Source: Caryophanales bacterium UBA3835 (GTDB lineage Bacteria > Bacillota_I > Bacilli_A > RFN20 > CAG-826). From it: 18,934 nucleotides of DNA. Under the pieces are notes generated by a model, which worked only from the letters and a program-made list of their open reading frames with translations, did not search any database and was not told the origin of the DNA. Where the stretch lies: positions 1 through 18,934 of the forward strand of contig DGHZ01000001.1 of assembly GCA_002392945.1 (NCBI GenBank). The letters are read 5' to 3'. Made by a program: the position numbers and the translations under genes. Shown in pieces: positions 7,099 to 14,083 of the stretch; position 1 is the stretch's first letter, and every line of letters starts with the position of its first letter.

Positions 7099-7411
7099 TA
7101 CAATTATTAAGTTTATTGATGCCGCAGAAAATGATGTTGGAACAATGAGCCTAGAAGACTTTGGTAAATCCGACTTATTAGTTCGTGGCACATGCTTCTG
7201 TTTAATGCAAATTGGAGAACAAATGAATAATCTTGAGGAAACATTATCAAAAGATTATCCACAAGTTCCATGGAATAAAGCAATTGGTATGAGGAACTTA
7301 ATAGTACATGTCTATAACAAGGTAAAACATGAACCAGTCTATTGGACAGTAAAAAATGATTTACCTTCACTTAGACAATCATTCGTAGAAATTAGAAAAA
7401 ATCTTATTTAA
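7067..7411 (+). CDS. hepT: HEPN-domain RNase toxin (HepT-like, DUF86)
   Basis: 114 residues, all-helical, of the usual HepT length. The catalytic motif R-x4-H-x-Y is intact as R76-NLIV-H81-V-Y83. In characterised HepT proteins the Arg and His form the RNA-cleaving site and the Tyr is the residue AMPylated by the MNT antitoxin. The start ATG lies inside the end of the antitoxin gene (32-bp overlap, different frame), with GAAGG 11 nt upstream. This gives tight translational linkage. The 3' end overlaps the convergent glycosyltransferase gene by 8 bp with no terminator between them, so readthrough into antisense is possible. Identification is strong from motif plus partner; the RNA target is unknown. 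Confidence 0.88.
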   Translation: MKKETLILRVDTIIKFIDAAENDVGTMSLEDFGKSDLLVRGTCFCLMQIGEQMNNLEETLSKDYPQVPWNKAIGMRNLIVHVYNKVKHEPVYWTVKNDLPSLRQSFVEIRKNLI

Positions 7412-8411
7412 AAATTCTAGATAATAGCAAATTATAAAAACACGCTAAGACAACTAAAATCGGGATCGCGATAAAAAATGACATCTTAAAGGCATCTGTA
7501 AATAAATACATGAGTGCGAAAACTGATGTCATTTTTATTATGGTGAATAGTAATTCTTTTAAAACTCTATTAAGTGGCTTTTGAGATGGTTCTAATATGG
7601 TCCACATTAATAATGTTAAACATGCACTAGCTAGATAAACAGGGAAGATTATTAAATGATGGAATGAATAATTAAAATGATATAAGACTAATAGTCCTGC
7701 AATTAATAAGGATAACGAAATTAAAGAAGGTAATCCTTGGAAAGCAATAATACACTGAATTTTCCAAGTATCTTTTACATTTTTAAAATGAGTTTTCTTA
7801 TTATTATCTTTTGGATAGATTAACTCTATTTTCATTGGAATAATTGGATAATCTCTAAGTTGAAATGAAGTTAATTGATTGATCTCATAATCATATCTAT
7901 TTCCTTTGATTTTAGATAACTCATCTAAATATCTGATAGGGAATCCTCTTAATCCACATTGATCGTCCTCTAGATATGTTTTAGTGGCTAACCCTCTAGT
8001 GGTTTGAGAGAAATAATTTCCAAATCTACTTCTAAAGGGAACAGACTTATCAAAAGGTCTAATGCCTAATACACATTCATCTTTTTCTAATAACAACTTA
8101 GACATTTTAACAATATCTTTAGTAGAGTGTTGCCCGTCTCCATCCGCAGTTATGACATATTTAGCGTCAGGAAATAAAGTAGAAATATTTCTATATCCTT
8201 CCTTTAAGGCTGCACCTTTACCTTGATTATTGTTTAGCTTTATATATTGAACTTTATCTTTAATTTTATTAAATACTTCATCATATTGTTCACTAGATCC
8301 ATCATTAACCACTAAAACAGGGAATTGTTCGTTAATTAAAGAATCCACAACTTTAATTAGTTGTTCATCTGGTTCATATGATGGAATTAATATTACAAAT
8401 TCTTTTTTCAT
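7404..8411 (-). CDS. Membrane-anchored family 2 glycosyltransferase
   Basis: 335 residues. The N-terminal GT-A domain (1-200) has VVNDGSS (34-40), NQGKGAAL (62-69), the metal-binding DGDGQH (90-95) and QCGLRGF (about 151-157), the pattern of polyprenyl-phosphate sugar transferases of the DPM/DPG type. The C-terminal part has about four membrane helices (222-244, 252-273, 288-306, 310-332), as in GT2 proteins with a GtrA-like tail, although a clear GtrA signature is missing. It probably makes a lipid-linked sugar or glycosylates lipid at the inner membrane face; donor and acceptor are unknown. Its ATG overlaps the stop of the secreted nuclease gene in a TAATG junction, so it depends on reinitiation after that gene. 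A link to surface-protein or membrane glycosylation is only an inference from context. Confidence 0.82.
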   Translation of the reverse strand: MKKEFVILIPSYEPDEQLIKVVDSLINEQFPVLVVNDGSSEQYDEVFNKIKDKVQYIKLNNNQGKGAALKEGYRNISTLFPDAKYVITADGDGQHSTKDIVKMSKLLLEKDECVLGIRPFDKSVPFRSRFGNYFSQTTRGLATKTYLEDDQCGLRGFPIRYLDELSKIKGNRYDYEINQLTSFQLRDYPIIPMKIELIYPKDNNKKTHFKNVKDTWKIQCIIAFQGLPSLISLSLLIAGLLVLYHFNYSFHHLIIFPVYLASACLTLLMWTILEPSQKPLNRVLKELLFTIIKMTSVFALMYLFTDAFKMSFFIAIPILVVLACFYNLLLSRIFK

Positions 8412-10624
8412 TAATGGTTACGTTTCTTGATAATTAATAAACTAGTTAACGCTAAAACACTGATAGTGCTTATAACGATGATAATAATCGTAGTGGAACT
8501 AGATTTATTATTTAATGAGTTAACTAATCTATTAGAGACAAATTCAAAAGTATTAATAAATGGAGAGTCATCTTCACATGCTTTTGCCCAGGCCATGTAT
8601 CTAGCATATTCACTAGAATATTTCGAGTCTGTTTTAAGAGTGTTTATTGAACCTGATTCACTAGATTCAATATTTAATAAGGCTACTTTTGCGTATTTAT
8701 ATAAATCATTAGATTTACATAAGCCAGTTCCTGGTCCATCGAAAGATGAATCTCCAATATGTAAGTATGTAACTCCCCACTCAGTTAATGAGGAAGTTGA
8801 AGAACCTGAACCAGAACAGACATCAATAGATTTTAAATAAAATCTTTGTCCTGAAGGAGAACTAATTGTAATAGTGCTGATACTTTTGCCAACAGTTATT
8901 TCATAATCATCAAGACTAGAAGTTGGATTAAACGTAGATGAAGTTGATCCATTTGTCGCTACTGTTACAGTAGTGCTGTCACTACCATATTTTTTAGCTT
9001 TAATAACTAGCTTAGTAACTTGTGTTGACTGCTTTAAAGAAATTGTTAGTGAACCAGATTTACTGCCGGATGAGAACTTTAATCCGGTTTTACCAGCATA
9101 GATATTACTTGTTGCATTGATACTAGCAATATCAGTGCCGCTTGTCATTTTTCCCTGAATTGCATTTTTATCAATTGCGGATGAACCGTCGCTAGATGAA
9201 TCTGCAAAGACAATAGATTTACTTGTTTCGGCTTTTTCTTTTACTAATATACCATAATATGTTGCTTGCTTGTTTCCGAAGGAAACACTGACACTAGTTT
9301 GTCCTTTAACTAAAGGAGTGCTACTCCAAGTAGCAGAACTTGTTACATCAACTTCTTCGTTTCCGTAAGTAGCATAAACACTTATACCGGTTGAAACAAA
9401 AATATCACCAACATCATAGATAGATTTAGTTGGGTTACCAGAGATTCTAATACTATCTAAAGATGAAACGGTTATGTTGCTAACATAAACGTATTTTGTC
9501 ACGCTTCCGTGTGAATATGATCCAGTAACAGAAGTAGTGTTTTTAGTCAATGGGCTTGGAGTCCAAGAAACAAATTCAGTAACGTTAGAAGTATATGTAG
9601 TAGTGTCTTCTTTTTTAAATGTAGCGGTAACAGTTAATCCGGTAGAATCAAATGATTCGCCTTCTCTATAGGAAGTTTTAGTTGGACTACCAGAATAAGT
9701 TAAATTTATTAATGTATCAGGTTGGACAATTGGTTCATTTTTAAAGACCGCTCGAGCGTATTCTGGGTGATCAATATATGGATTTCTATTATGTTGAAAT
9801 TGTTCATAAATTAAATCGTTTCTATGTGCTTCAAATTCATCTACTGGATCGGCTTCATGCCAGGCAAGAAGAGTATCTAAATAACCCCATTTACCTCCAG
9901 AAGAATCAGTACCGGTTGTTAAAGATAAATTAGTACCGCCAGATCCATCGCCGTTATAATAACGTGTTGCCATATAAAATAAGGCTCTAGCAACATCACC
10001 TTTATCTTTGTCGCGTGGTTCAAAAACGCCTCCGCCAGAATAATTGTCGGTTTTTCTACTTTGTGTATAATCTTGTACCGCTGTTGAGCTAGTATGAGAA
10101 GCAACATTAGCAAACGGGTTATTGCTTCTAATGTTATTACATTTCCAGTCACTTGCTCTTAGATGGTGTAAATCGCTATAAGCAGGAAGGCCTTTAGTGT
10201 TAAAACCATTTGATTTAGCCCAAATATGTTCTTTGTTCCAAACCTTAACCCCGCTAGTATTAAAGCTACCGTCAGAGTCTCCCCAATATCTGGCTGTACT
10301 TGCATTAAAATTGTAGTCAGCATATAAAAGATTCATATATGGATTATCATCATCAGTACCTAAAGGAGATAGTGTGTAATCTCTATCAGTCACCTTCATA
10401 TCATCTTCTAATGAATCGTAACTTCTCTTAGTGTGATTTTTAATAATGTTATATAACGCTACCTTTAAAGTGTCACCCTTCATAGAAGAAGTAATTGAAC
10501 TATAGTAGTTAGTGGGCGCTGCTGCTTCAGTAGGCTTTATTTCTTTATTAGAGTTAGTTAAAACAAATGTCGAAAACAATAATGTCGACAATATAATTGG
10601 AGTTATTATCTTTTTCATAAGCAT
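8411..10624 (-). CDS. Secreted, membrane-tethered endonuclease I-family nuclease with Ig-like domains
   Basis: 737 residues. Signal peptide 1-35 (MKKII.. hydrophobic core, TEAAA cleavage region). Residues about 50-295 match the endonuclease I/BsnI-type His-Asn family: WNKEHIWAKS (129-138, catalytic His133), DLHHLRASD (151-159), an N-N-x-R-S-N block (163-168), and an F-x-P-x-D...KGDVARA-FYM block (201-218). Two Big3-like domains follow (about 302-386 and 388-464), then a beta-sandwich (about 468-603), a Cys-containing helical region (about 610-700), and a C-terminal membrane helix (712-732) with a KKRNH tail like those of the two surface proteins. It likely degrades external DNA or RNA at the cell surface. 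No Shine-Dalgarno is visible; an extended -10 ends 5 nt before the ATG, suggesting a leaderless mRNA. The second ATG, two codons downstream, is an alternative start. Confidence 0.87.
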   Translation of the reverse strand: MLMKKIITPIILSTLLFSTFVLTNSNKEIKPTEAAAPTNYYSSITSSMKGDTLKVALYNIIKNHTKRSYDSLEDDMKVTDRDYTLSPLGTDDDNPYMNLLYADYNFNASTARYWGDSDGSFNTSGVKVWNKEHIWAKSNGFNTKGLPAYSDLHHLRASDWKCNNIRSNNPFANVASHTSSTAVQDYTQSRKTDNYSGGGVFEPRDKDKGDVARALFYMATRYYNGDGSGGTNLSLTTGTDSSGGKWGYLDTLLAWHEADPVDEFEAHRNDLIYEQFQHNRNPYIDHPEYARAVFKNEPIVQPDTLINLTYSGSPTKTSYREGESFDSTGLTVTATFKKEDTTTYTSNVTEFVSWTPSPLTKNTTSVTGSYSHGSVTKYVYVSNITVSSLDSIRISGNPTKSIYDVGDIFVSTGISVYATYGNEEVDVTSSATWSSTPLVKGQTSVSVSFGNKQATYYGILVKEKAETSKSIVFADSSSDGSSAIDKNAIQGKMTSGTDIASINATSNIYAGKTGLKFSSGSKSGSLTISLKQSTQVTKLVIKAKKYGSDSTTVTVATNGSTSSTFNPTSSLDDYEITVGKSISTITISSPSGQRFYLKSIDVCSGSGSSTSSLTEWGVTYLHIGDSSFDGPGTGLCKSNDLYKYAKVALLNIESSESGSINTLKTDSKYSSEYARYMAWAKACEDDSPFINTFEFVSNRLVNSLNNKSSSTTIIIIVISTISVLALTSLLIIKKRNH

Positions 10625-10629
10625 TATGC

Positions 10630-10638
10630 ATTATAGCA
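10630..10638 (-). promoter_or_regulatory. Extended -10 promoter for a leaderless nuclease mRNA
   Basis: TGCTATAAT on the minus strand, a perfect TGn-TATAAT, ends 5 nt before the ATG at 10624. Transcription would start at or within a base or two of the A of the start codon. There is no purine-rich ribosome site between them and no clear -35. Confidence 0.55.
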
Positions 10639-10645
10639 TTTTTAA

Positions 10646-10679
10646 TTAACTGAATCGTATTATTTTTGTATAATACAAA
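10646..10679 (+). promoter_or_regulatory. Promoter of small membrane protein with overlapping palindrome
   Basis: TTAACT (10646-10651), a 17-nt spacer and TATAAT (10669-10674). The -10 is embedded in the perfect palindrome TTTGTAT-A-ATACAAA (10665-10679). Transcription would begin about 6 nt before the ATG at 10687, so this mRNA too would have almost no leader. The palindrome lies between two divergent promoters and could be an operator for both. Confidence 0.5.
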
Positions 10680-10686
10680 CATATTT

Positions 10687-10920
10687 ATGGAAAAGTGGTT
10701 CTCTAAATTAGACTTTTTAACTCAAGCAATCCTATTAATACTTCCTTTTATCGGTTATTTAATTGAAATCGGAGTAAGAGTTTTTGTTGTTATTAGAAAA
10801 CACAGCGCTAAAAATATTGCTGGGTTAGTGATATTTATTATTTTGGGATGGGCACTTTTGCTTAATTTAATTGATATATTTGTGTTAAGCCACACCGATG
10901 ACTTAATGCTTATTGAATAG
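10687..10920 (+). CDS. Small two-helix membrane protein, function unknown
   Basis: 77 residues from the ATG at 10687. A TTG at 10666 in the same frame lies inside the promoter and is rejected as a start. Two hydrophobic helices (about 12-37 and 46-67) flank a short basic loop (IRKHSAKN), and the tail is acidic. No ribosome site is visible upstream. A good -35/-10 pair lies just before it. The gene is divergent from the secreted nuclease and ends 2 bp from the convergent ribokinase gene. I recognise no family. It could be a small helper or regulator of a membrane process, but nothing in the sequence fixes its job. Confidence 0.6.
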   Translation: MEKWFSKLDFLTQAILLILPFIGYLIEIGVRVFVVIRKHSAKNIAGLVIFIILGWALLLNLIDIFVLSHTDDLMLIE

Positions 10921-10922
10921 TT

Positions 10923-11804
10923 TTATAAATCAGATAAATGAGGGAGTGAGACAATCGCTCCTTTTTTAGTGACTGTTTTACTACTACAAAGGGAAGCAAA
11001 TTCCATAGAATCTTTTATAGATTTACCTTCAGATAATTTAGTCACTAACGCTCCTAAATAAGAATCTCCTGCTGCAGTAGTATCAACCGCGTTAACTTTA
11101 TGTGGTTCGACTTTGATATATTCATCCTTATTAATAAGAACACTACCTTTTTCTCCTAAAGTGACAATGACATTTTTAGCCCCTCTAGAGAGTAATTCTT
11201 TAGCGCCTAATAAAATATCTGTTTTCTGGCTTAATGCTTCTAATTCGTGCTCATTCGGCACTAAATAATCAATATATTGATAGTATTCTTCTTTTAACTC
11301 TTTTATAGGAGCAGGATTAACAACCAATAACATATGTTTTTCATATGCTTTTTTAATAACATGGCTTACAGTTTCCATATCGTTTTCAAATTGAGTTAAT
11401 AAGATATCTCCTTCGGTGAATAGATCTAAATTTTTATCGATATCTTCTTTAGTTAAATCAGTGTTAGCCCCTTGAACAATTAAGATTCTATTTTCTGCAG
11501 TCTCTTCTTCTAAAATGATAAAAGCAATACCTGTAGGTTTATCACTTCTTTTAAGTCTAGCGTGTAGACCTTGCTCCTTAAGGAATGATTCTACTAAATC
11601 TCCATTATGGTCTTTGCCAATAGCACCAATAAAAGAGACATCTCCTCCTAAAAAGAGTGAGGCACAAGCTTGATTAGCGCCTTTACCACCAATATTTTGA
11701 AAATAGCTATCTGCCACAGTAGTGGTTCCAGCACTTGGGAGTTGCTTAGTAAATATAGTGTTATCTATAGATATACTTCCAATAACTAATATCTTCTTTT
11801 TCAT
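10923..11804 (-). CDS. rbsK: Ribokinase (PfkB family)
   Basis: 293 residues, full length. It phosphorylates ribose (possibly deoxyribose) at O5 with ATP. Motifs: the N-terminal GSISID strand, GGKGANQA (39-46), PNEHE (183-187) and the PfkB signature DTTAAGDSYLGA (241-252) with catalytic Asp247; DTTAAGD is typical of ribokinases rather than fructokinases. The start overlaps the stop of the nucleoside hydrolase gene (TAATG), with AGGAG about 10 nt upstream inside that gene. As the last gene of the operon it would capture ribose released by the hydrolase. No ribose transporter is visible here, which favours intracellular nucleoside-derived ribose as the source. Confidence 0.9.
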   Translation of the reverse strand: MKKKILVIGSISIDNTIFTKQLPSAGTTTVADSYFQNIGGKGANQACASLFLGGDVSFIGAIGKDHNGDLVESFLKEQGLHARLKRSDKPTGIAFIILEEETAENRILIVQGANTDLTKEDIDKNLDLFTEGDILLTQFENDMETVSHVIKKAYEKHMLLVVNPAPIKELKEEYYQYIDYLVPNEHELEALSQKTDILLGAKELLSRGAKNVIVTLGEKGSVLINKDEYIKVEPHKVNAVDTTAAGDSYLGALVTKLSEGKSIKDSMEFASLCSSKTVTKKGAIVSLPHLSDL

Positions 11805-12721
11805 TACTTACATCTCCTCAAACTCTCAAATATAGTAGACCAATATTCTTCTAAATTGACTTTAGTAGCGACCATACAGTTAATTGGACCATCTTTACTA
11901 CATCTAGTTTTGCCTAAATATATTGTATCACTTGTATCTATTTCTACATGCATTGGAGTAAATTCGAAAGCTTTTGGATTAATCATAGATACCACTGTAG
12001 CAGGGTCATGTAGTGGTCCAAATTCTAAACCAAAAAATGTTCTTTGGTTTTCATTAAAGACTTTCATAAGTTTTACAAATAAATCACTACCTCTAGTGTT
12101 TATCTTGCTTGCCTCTTTTATCACTTCGTTATTCACTAAGATTTTTCTAGTGACATTTAAGCCTAACATTCTTAAAGGAACACCTGATTTAAAACAAATA
12201 TCCGCAGCTTCTGGATCTACGATTATATTAAATTCTGCTTCAGGTGTGATATTACCTTTGGTAGTGGATCCACCCATTAGGACAATTTCTTTAATATTTT
12301 TAGTGATACTTGGACATTTAGATATCGCTATAGCAAGATTAGTCATTGGTCCTGTAGTAACCACGATAATATCCTTATTTGCTAAAACTGTATCAATTAT
12401 AAATTGATATGCTGGTCTAGAATCATATTCTTCTTTATATATTGGAAAATCATAGCCGTCTAATCCAGATTCTCCATGTATCTCAGGACAAGTTTTAACT
12501 TTTCTTTTAATTGGGTCTGTTTCCCCTTTAGCGACTTTGATGTCACTATTAAAGAATCTTAATAAGTTATTCGCATTTCTACTTGTTTTATCTATAGTTT
12601 GATTACCTGCACAAGTAGATACTCCTATTAAATCTAATTCATCTGAATAATAGGCAACTAAAAGACCGATTGCATCGTCATGCCCTGGATCGCAGTCTAT
12701 TATGATTTTTTGTTTAGTCAT
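11804..12721 (-). CDS. Inosine-uridine preferring type nucleoside N-ribohydrolase
   Basis: 305 residues, cytosolic. It hydrolyses the N-glycosidic bond of ribonucleosides to base plus ribose. The calcium-binding DCDPGHDDA motif is at 9-17, TTGPMTNLA at 123-131, the GG-x4-GN-x2-P-x-AEFN block at 151-166, and the late Asp240 in LHDPATV; all expected active-site elements are present. Whether it prefers purine or pyrimidine nucleosides cannot be told from the motifs. Its ATG follows the folD stop directly, with AAAGGG 6 nt before the start. Placed between folD and ribokinase, it feeds ribose to the next gene product and free base to salvage. Confidence 0.9.
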   Translation of the reverse strand: MTKQKIIIDCDPGHDDAIGLLVAYYSDELDLIGVSTCAGNQTIDKTSRNANNLLRFFNSDIKVAKGETDPIKRKVKTCPEIHGESGLDGYDFPIYKEEYDSRPAYQFIIDTVLANKDIIVVTTGPMTNLAIAISKCPSITKNIKEIVLMGGSTTKGNITPEAEFNIIVDPEAADICFKSGVPLRMLGLNVTRKILVNNEVIKEASKINTRGSDLFVKLMKVFNENQRTFFGLEFGPLHDPATVVSMINPKAFEFTPMHVEIDTSDTIYLGKTRCSKDGPINCMVATKVNLEEYWSTIFESLRRCK

Positions 12722-13513
12722 TTAAAGCCCTTTATAGATTTTAAGTAAATTCTCAATTAAAGATAATCTAGTTAATAAACCAACTCCACCTGGAACTGGT
12801 GTTTGTAGTTTTACTGGTAAACCAGGAAGAGCATCCCCGTGTAATCCGGTTTCGTCTCTTGAAATACCGACGTCCACGACGATTGAATCTGGCTTGTAAT
12901 CATATTTATTATCTAAATAGTGTTGTTTACCAATCGCAATAACAATAATATCAGCGTGATTGATATACCAATTCATGTCTTCAAACTTGGTTCTAGAGTG
13001 GGTCACAGTGACATTACAGTGTTCTGCGAGTAAGAGTTTTGCCATTGGCTTACCAACAATATTGCTTCTTCCAATAACTAAAGCGTTCTTACCAACGAAA
13101 TTTGTCCCTTCTGATTTTAAGTAGTCAATAATGCCTTGTGGGGTACATGGATTGAGCTTAGAAAGTGGGTGAAATCCGTCCACATCTTTTTCTGGAGAAA
13201 TCGCTAATTTGATAGTTTCTTCATTGATATGTTTTGGAAGAGGCATTTGGACAATAAATCCTGTAATTTCTGGATTTTTATTGCAGTTTTCAATTATTTT
13301 TAGCAAATTTTGTTCACTTGTGTCGATTGGAAGCTTGATAAGCTCTGCTCTAATTCCTAATTCATCACAGTCCTTTAATTTACCCTTAACATAGGCATTA
13401 CTTCCAGCGTCTTCATTGACTTGAATGACGACTAAAAATGGTCTCTTTTCGAGTTTAGAAACTTCATTTTTAATCTCTTCTTTTCTAACTTTAATATACT
13501 CTTTAATGGTCAT
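12722..13513 (-). CDS. folD: Bifunctional methylenetetrahydrofolate dehydrogenase/cyclohydrolase
   Basis: 263 residues, slightly shorter than the usual 280 or so because the N-terminal helix with the IDGKxIA motif is reduced. Interconverts 5,10-methylene-, methenyl- and 10-formyl-tetrahydrofolate. Catalytic Tyr41 and Lys45 are in YVKGK, QMPLP is at 89-93 and KDVDGFHP at 109-116. GRSNIVGKP (148-156) and a C-terminal TPVPGGVG complete the NAD(P) site and family signatures. The start overlaps the dCMP deaminase stop as TAATG. Pairing with dCMP deaminase makes sense, since one makes dUMP and the other maintains the one-carbon folate pool used by thymidylate synthase. The synthase itself is not in the window. 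Confidence 0.93.
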   Translation of the reverse strand: MTIKEYIKVRKEEIKNEVSKLEKRPFLVVIQVNEDAGSNAYVKGKLKDCDELGIRAELIKLPIDTSEQNLLKIIENCNKNPEITGFIVQMPLPKHINEETIKLAISPEKDVDGFHPLSKLNPCTPQGIIDYLKSEGTNFVGKNALVIGRSNIVGKPMAKLLLAEHCNVTVTHSRTKFEDMNWYINHADIIVIAIGKQHYLDNKYDYKPDSIVVDVGISRDETGLHGDALPGLPVKLQTPVPGGVGLLTRLSLIENLLKIYKGL

Positions 13514-13989
13514 TATTTTTTCCTAATTTCAAGAGTGTCTACACTAAATTGACGATATGGGATTCCGGCAAGATCAAGCATCTTTTTACTAGCTTTAATC
13601 ATAGTGGTATCTGCATATTTATCTGAGAGATAGATAATTTCTTTAATTCCGGTTTGAATAATAGCTTTAGTACATTCATTACATGGAAATAAAGTGACAT
13701 AGACTCTAGCGTCTTTTAAAGAACCACCAACTTGGGTATTTAAAATAGCGTTAAATTCAGCGTGGCAGACATATAAATATTTACTATCTAAGCCTTCGCC
13801 TTTATTCCAAGTTAATTTTTCTTCATCTAATTTAGATGGCATACCGTTATAGCCAATTGAAATAACTTTGTTTTCTGGAGAAACGATAACTGCCCCTACT
13901 TTAGTAGATGGATCTTTACTTCTTAAAGAAGATAAGACCGCCATACCCATAAAATATTCATCCCAAGAAATATTGTCATATTTTTTCAT
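13513..13989 (-). CDS. comEB: dCMP deaminase (ComEB type)
   Basis: 158 residues. Zinc-dependent deamination of dCMP to dUMP, the precursor of dTMP. The zinc and proton-shuttle motifs are complete: H76-A-E78 in CHAEFNAIL, and P102-C103-N-E-C106. KVGAVIVSPEN (30-40) and GYNGMPS (46-52) are typical of the family. First gene of a four-gene operon joined by zero- or one-base junctions. The ribosome site CGAGG lies 8 nt upstream and the promoter is at 14013-14040. The gene is divergent from the ribonucleotide reductase activase, so deoxynucleotide supply genes face each other across a 94-bp gap. Confidence 0.92.
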   Translation of the reverse strand: MKKYDNISWDEYFMGMAVLSSLRSKDPSTKVGAVIVSPENKVISIGYNGMPSKLDEEKLTWNKGEGLDSKYLYVCHAEFNAILNTQVGGSLKDARVYVTLFPCNECTKAIIQTGIKEIIYLSDKYADTTMIKASKKMLDLAGIPYRQFSVDTLEIRKK

Positions 13990-14012
13990 AATATAGACCT
14001 CGCTCGCACTTT

Positions 14013-14040
14013 ATTTTACCAAAGTTATTTAGTGATTCAA
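14013..14040 (-). promoter_or_regulatory. Promoter of the dCMP deaminase-folD-hydrolase-rbsK operon
   Basis: Minus strand TTGAAT, 16-nt spacer, TAAAAT preceded by TGG, so it is also an extended -10. The predicted leader is about 18 nt and contains the CGAGG ribosome site, unlike the leaderless promoter on the opposite strand. Confidence 0.55.
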
Positions 14041-14068
14041 AGAAACACATAAATAAATGAATAAAAAG

Positions 14069-14077
14069 TGATATAAT
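14069..14077 (+). promoter_or_regulatory. Extended -10 promoter for a leaderless activase mRNA
   Basis: TGATATAAT, a perfect TGn-TATAAT, is followed by six bases and then the ATG at 14084. The normal start distance falls on the A of ATG. No Shine-Dalgarno sequence or convincing -35 is visible. The first residues of the protein match the usual family N-terminus, so the start codon itself is secure. Confidence 0.6.
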
Positions 14078-14083
14078 ATCCTC

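Noticed and set aside
8427..8840. A 137-codon frame opposite the nuclease C-terminus
   Set aside because: It lies entirely antisense to a well-supported coding region, lacks a ribosome site, and looks like codon-bias shadow.
10666..10686. TTG start adding seven residues to the small membrane protein
   Set aside because: The extension would be encoded by the -10 box and palindrome, with no room for a promoter upstream of it. ATG at 10687 is more credible.
11856..12407. A 183-codon hydrophobic frame opposite the nucleoside hydrolase
   Set aside because: The opposite strand carries all catalytic motifs of the hydrolase. The hydrophobic reading is the expected shadow of that strand.
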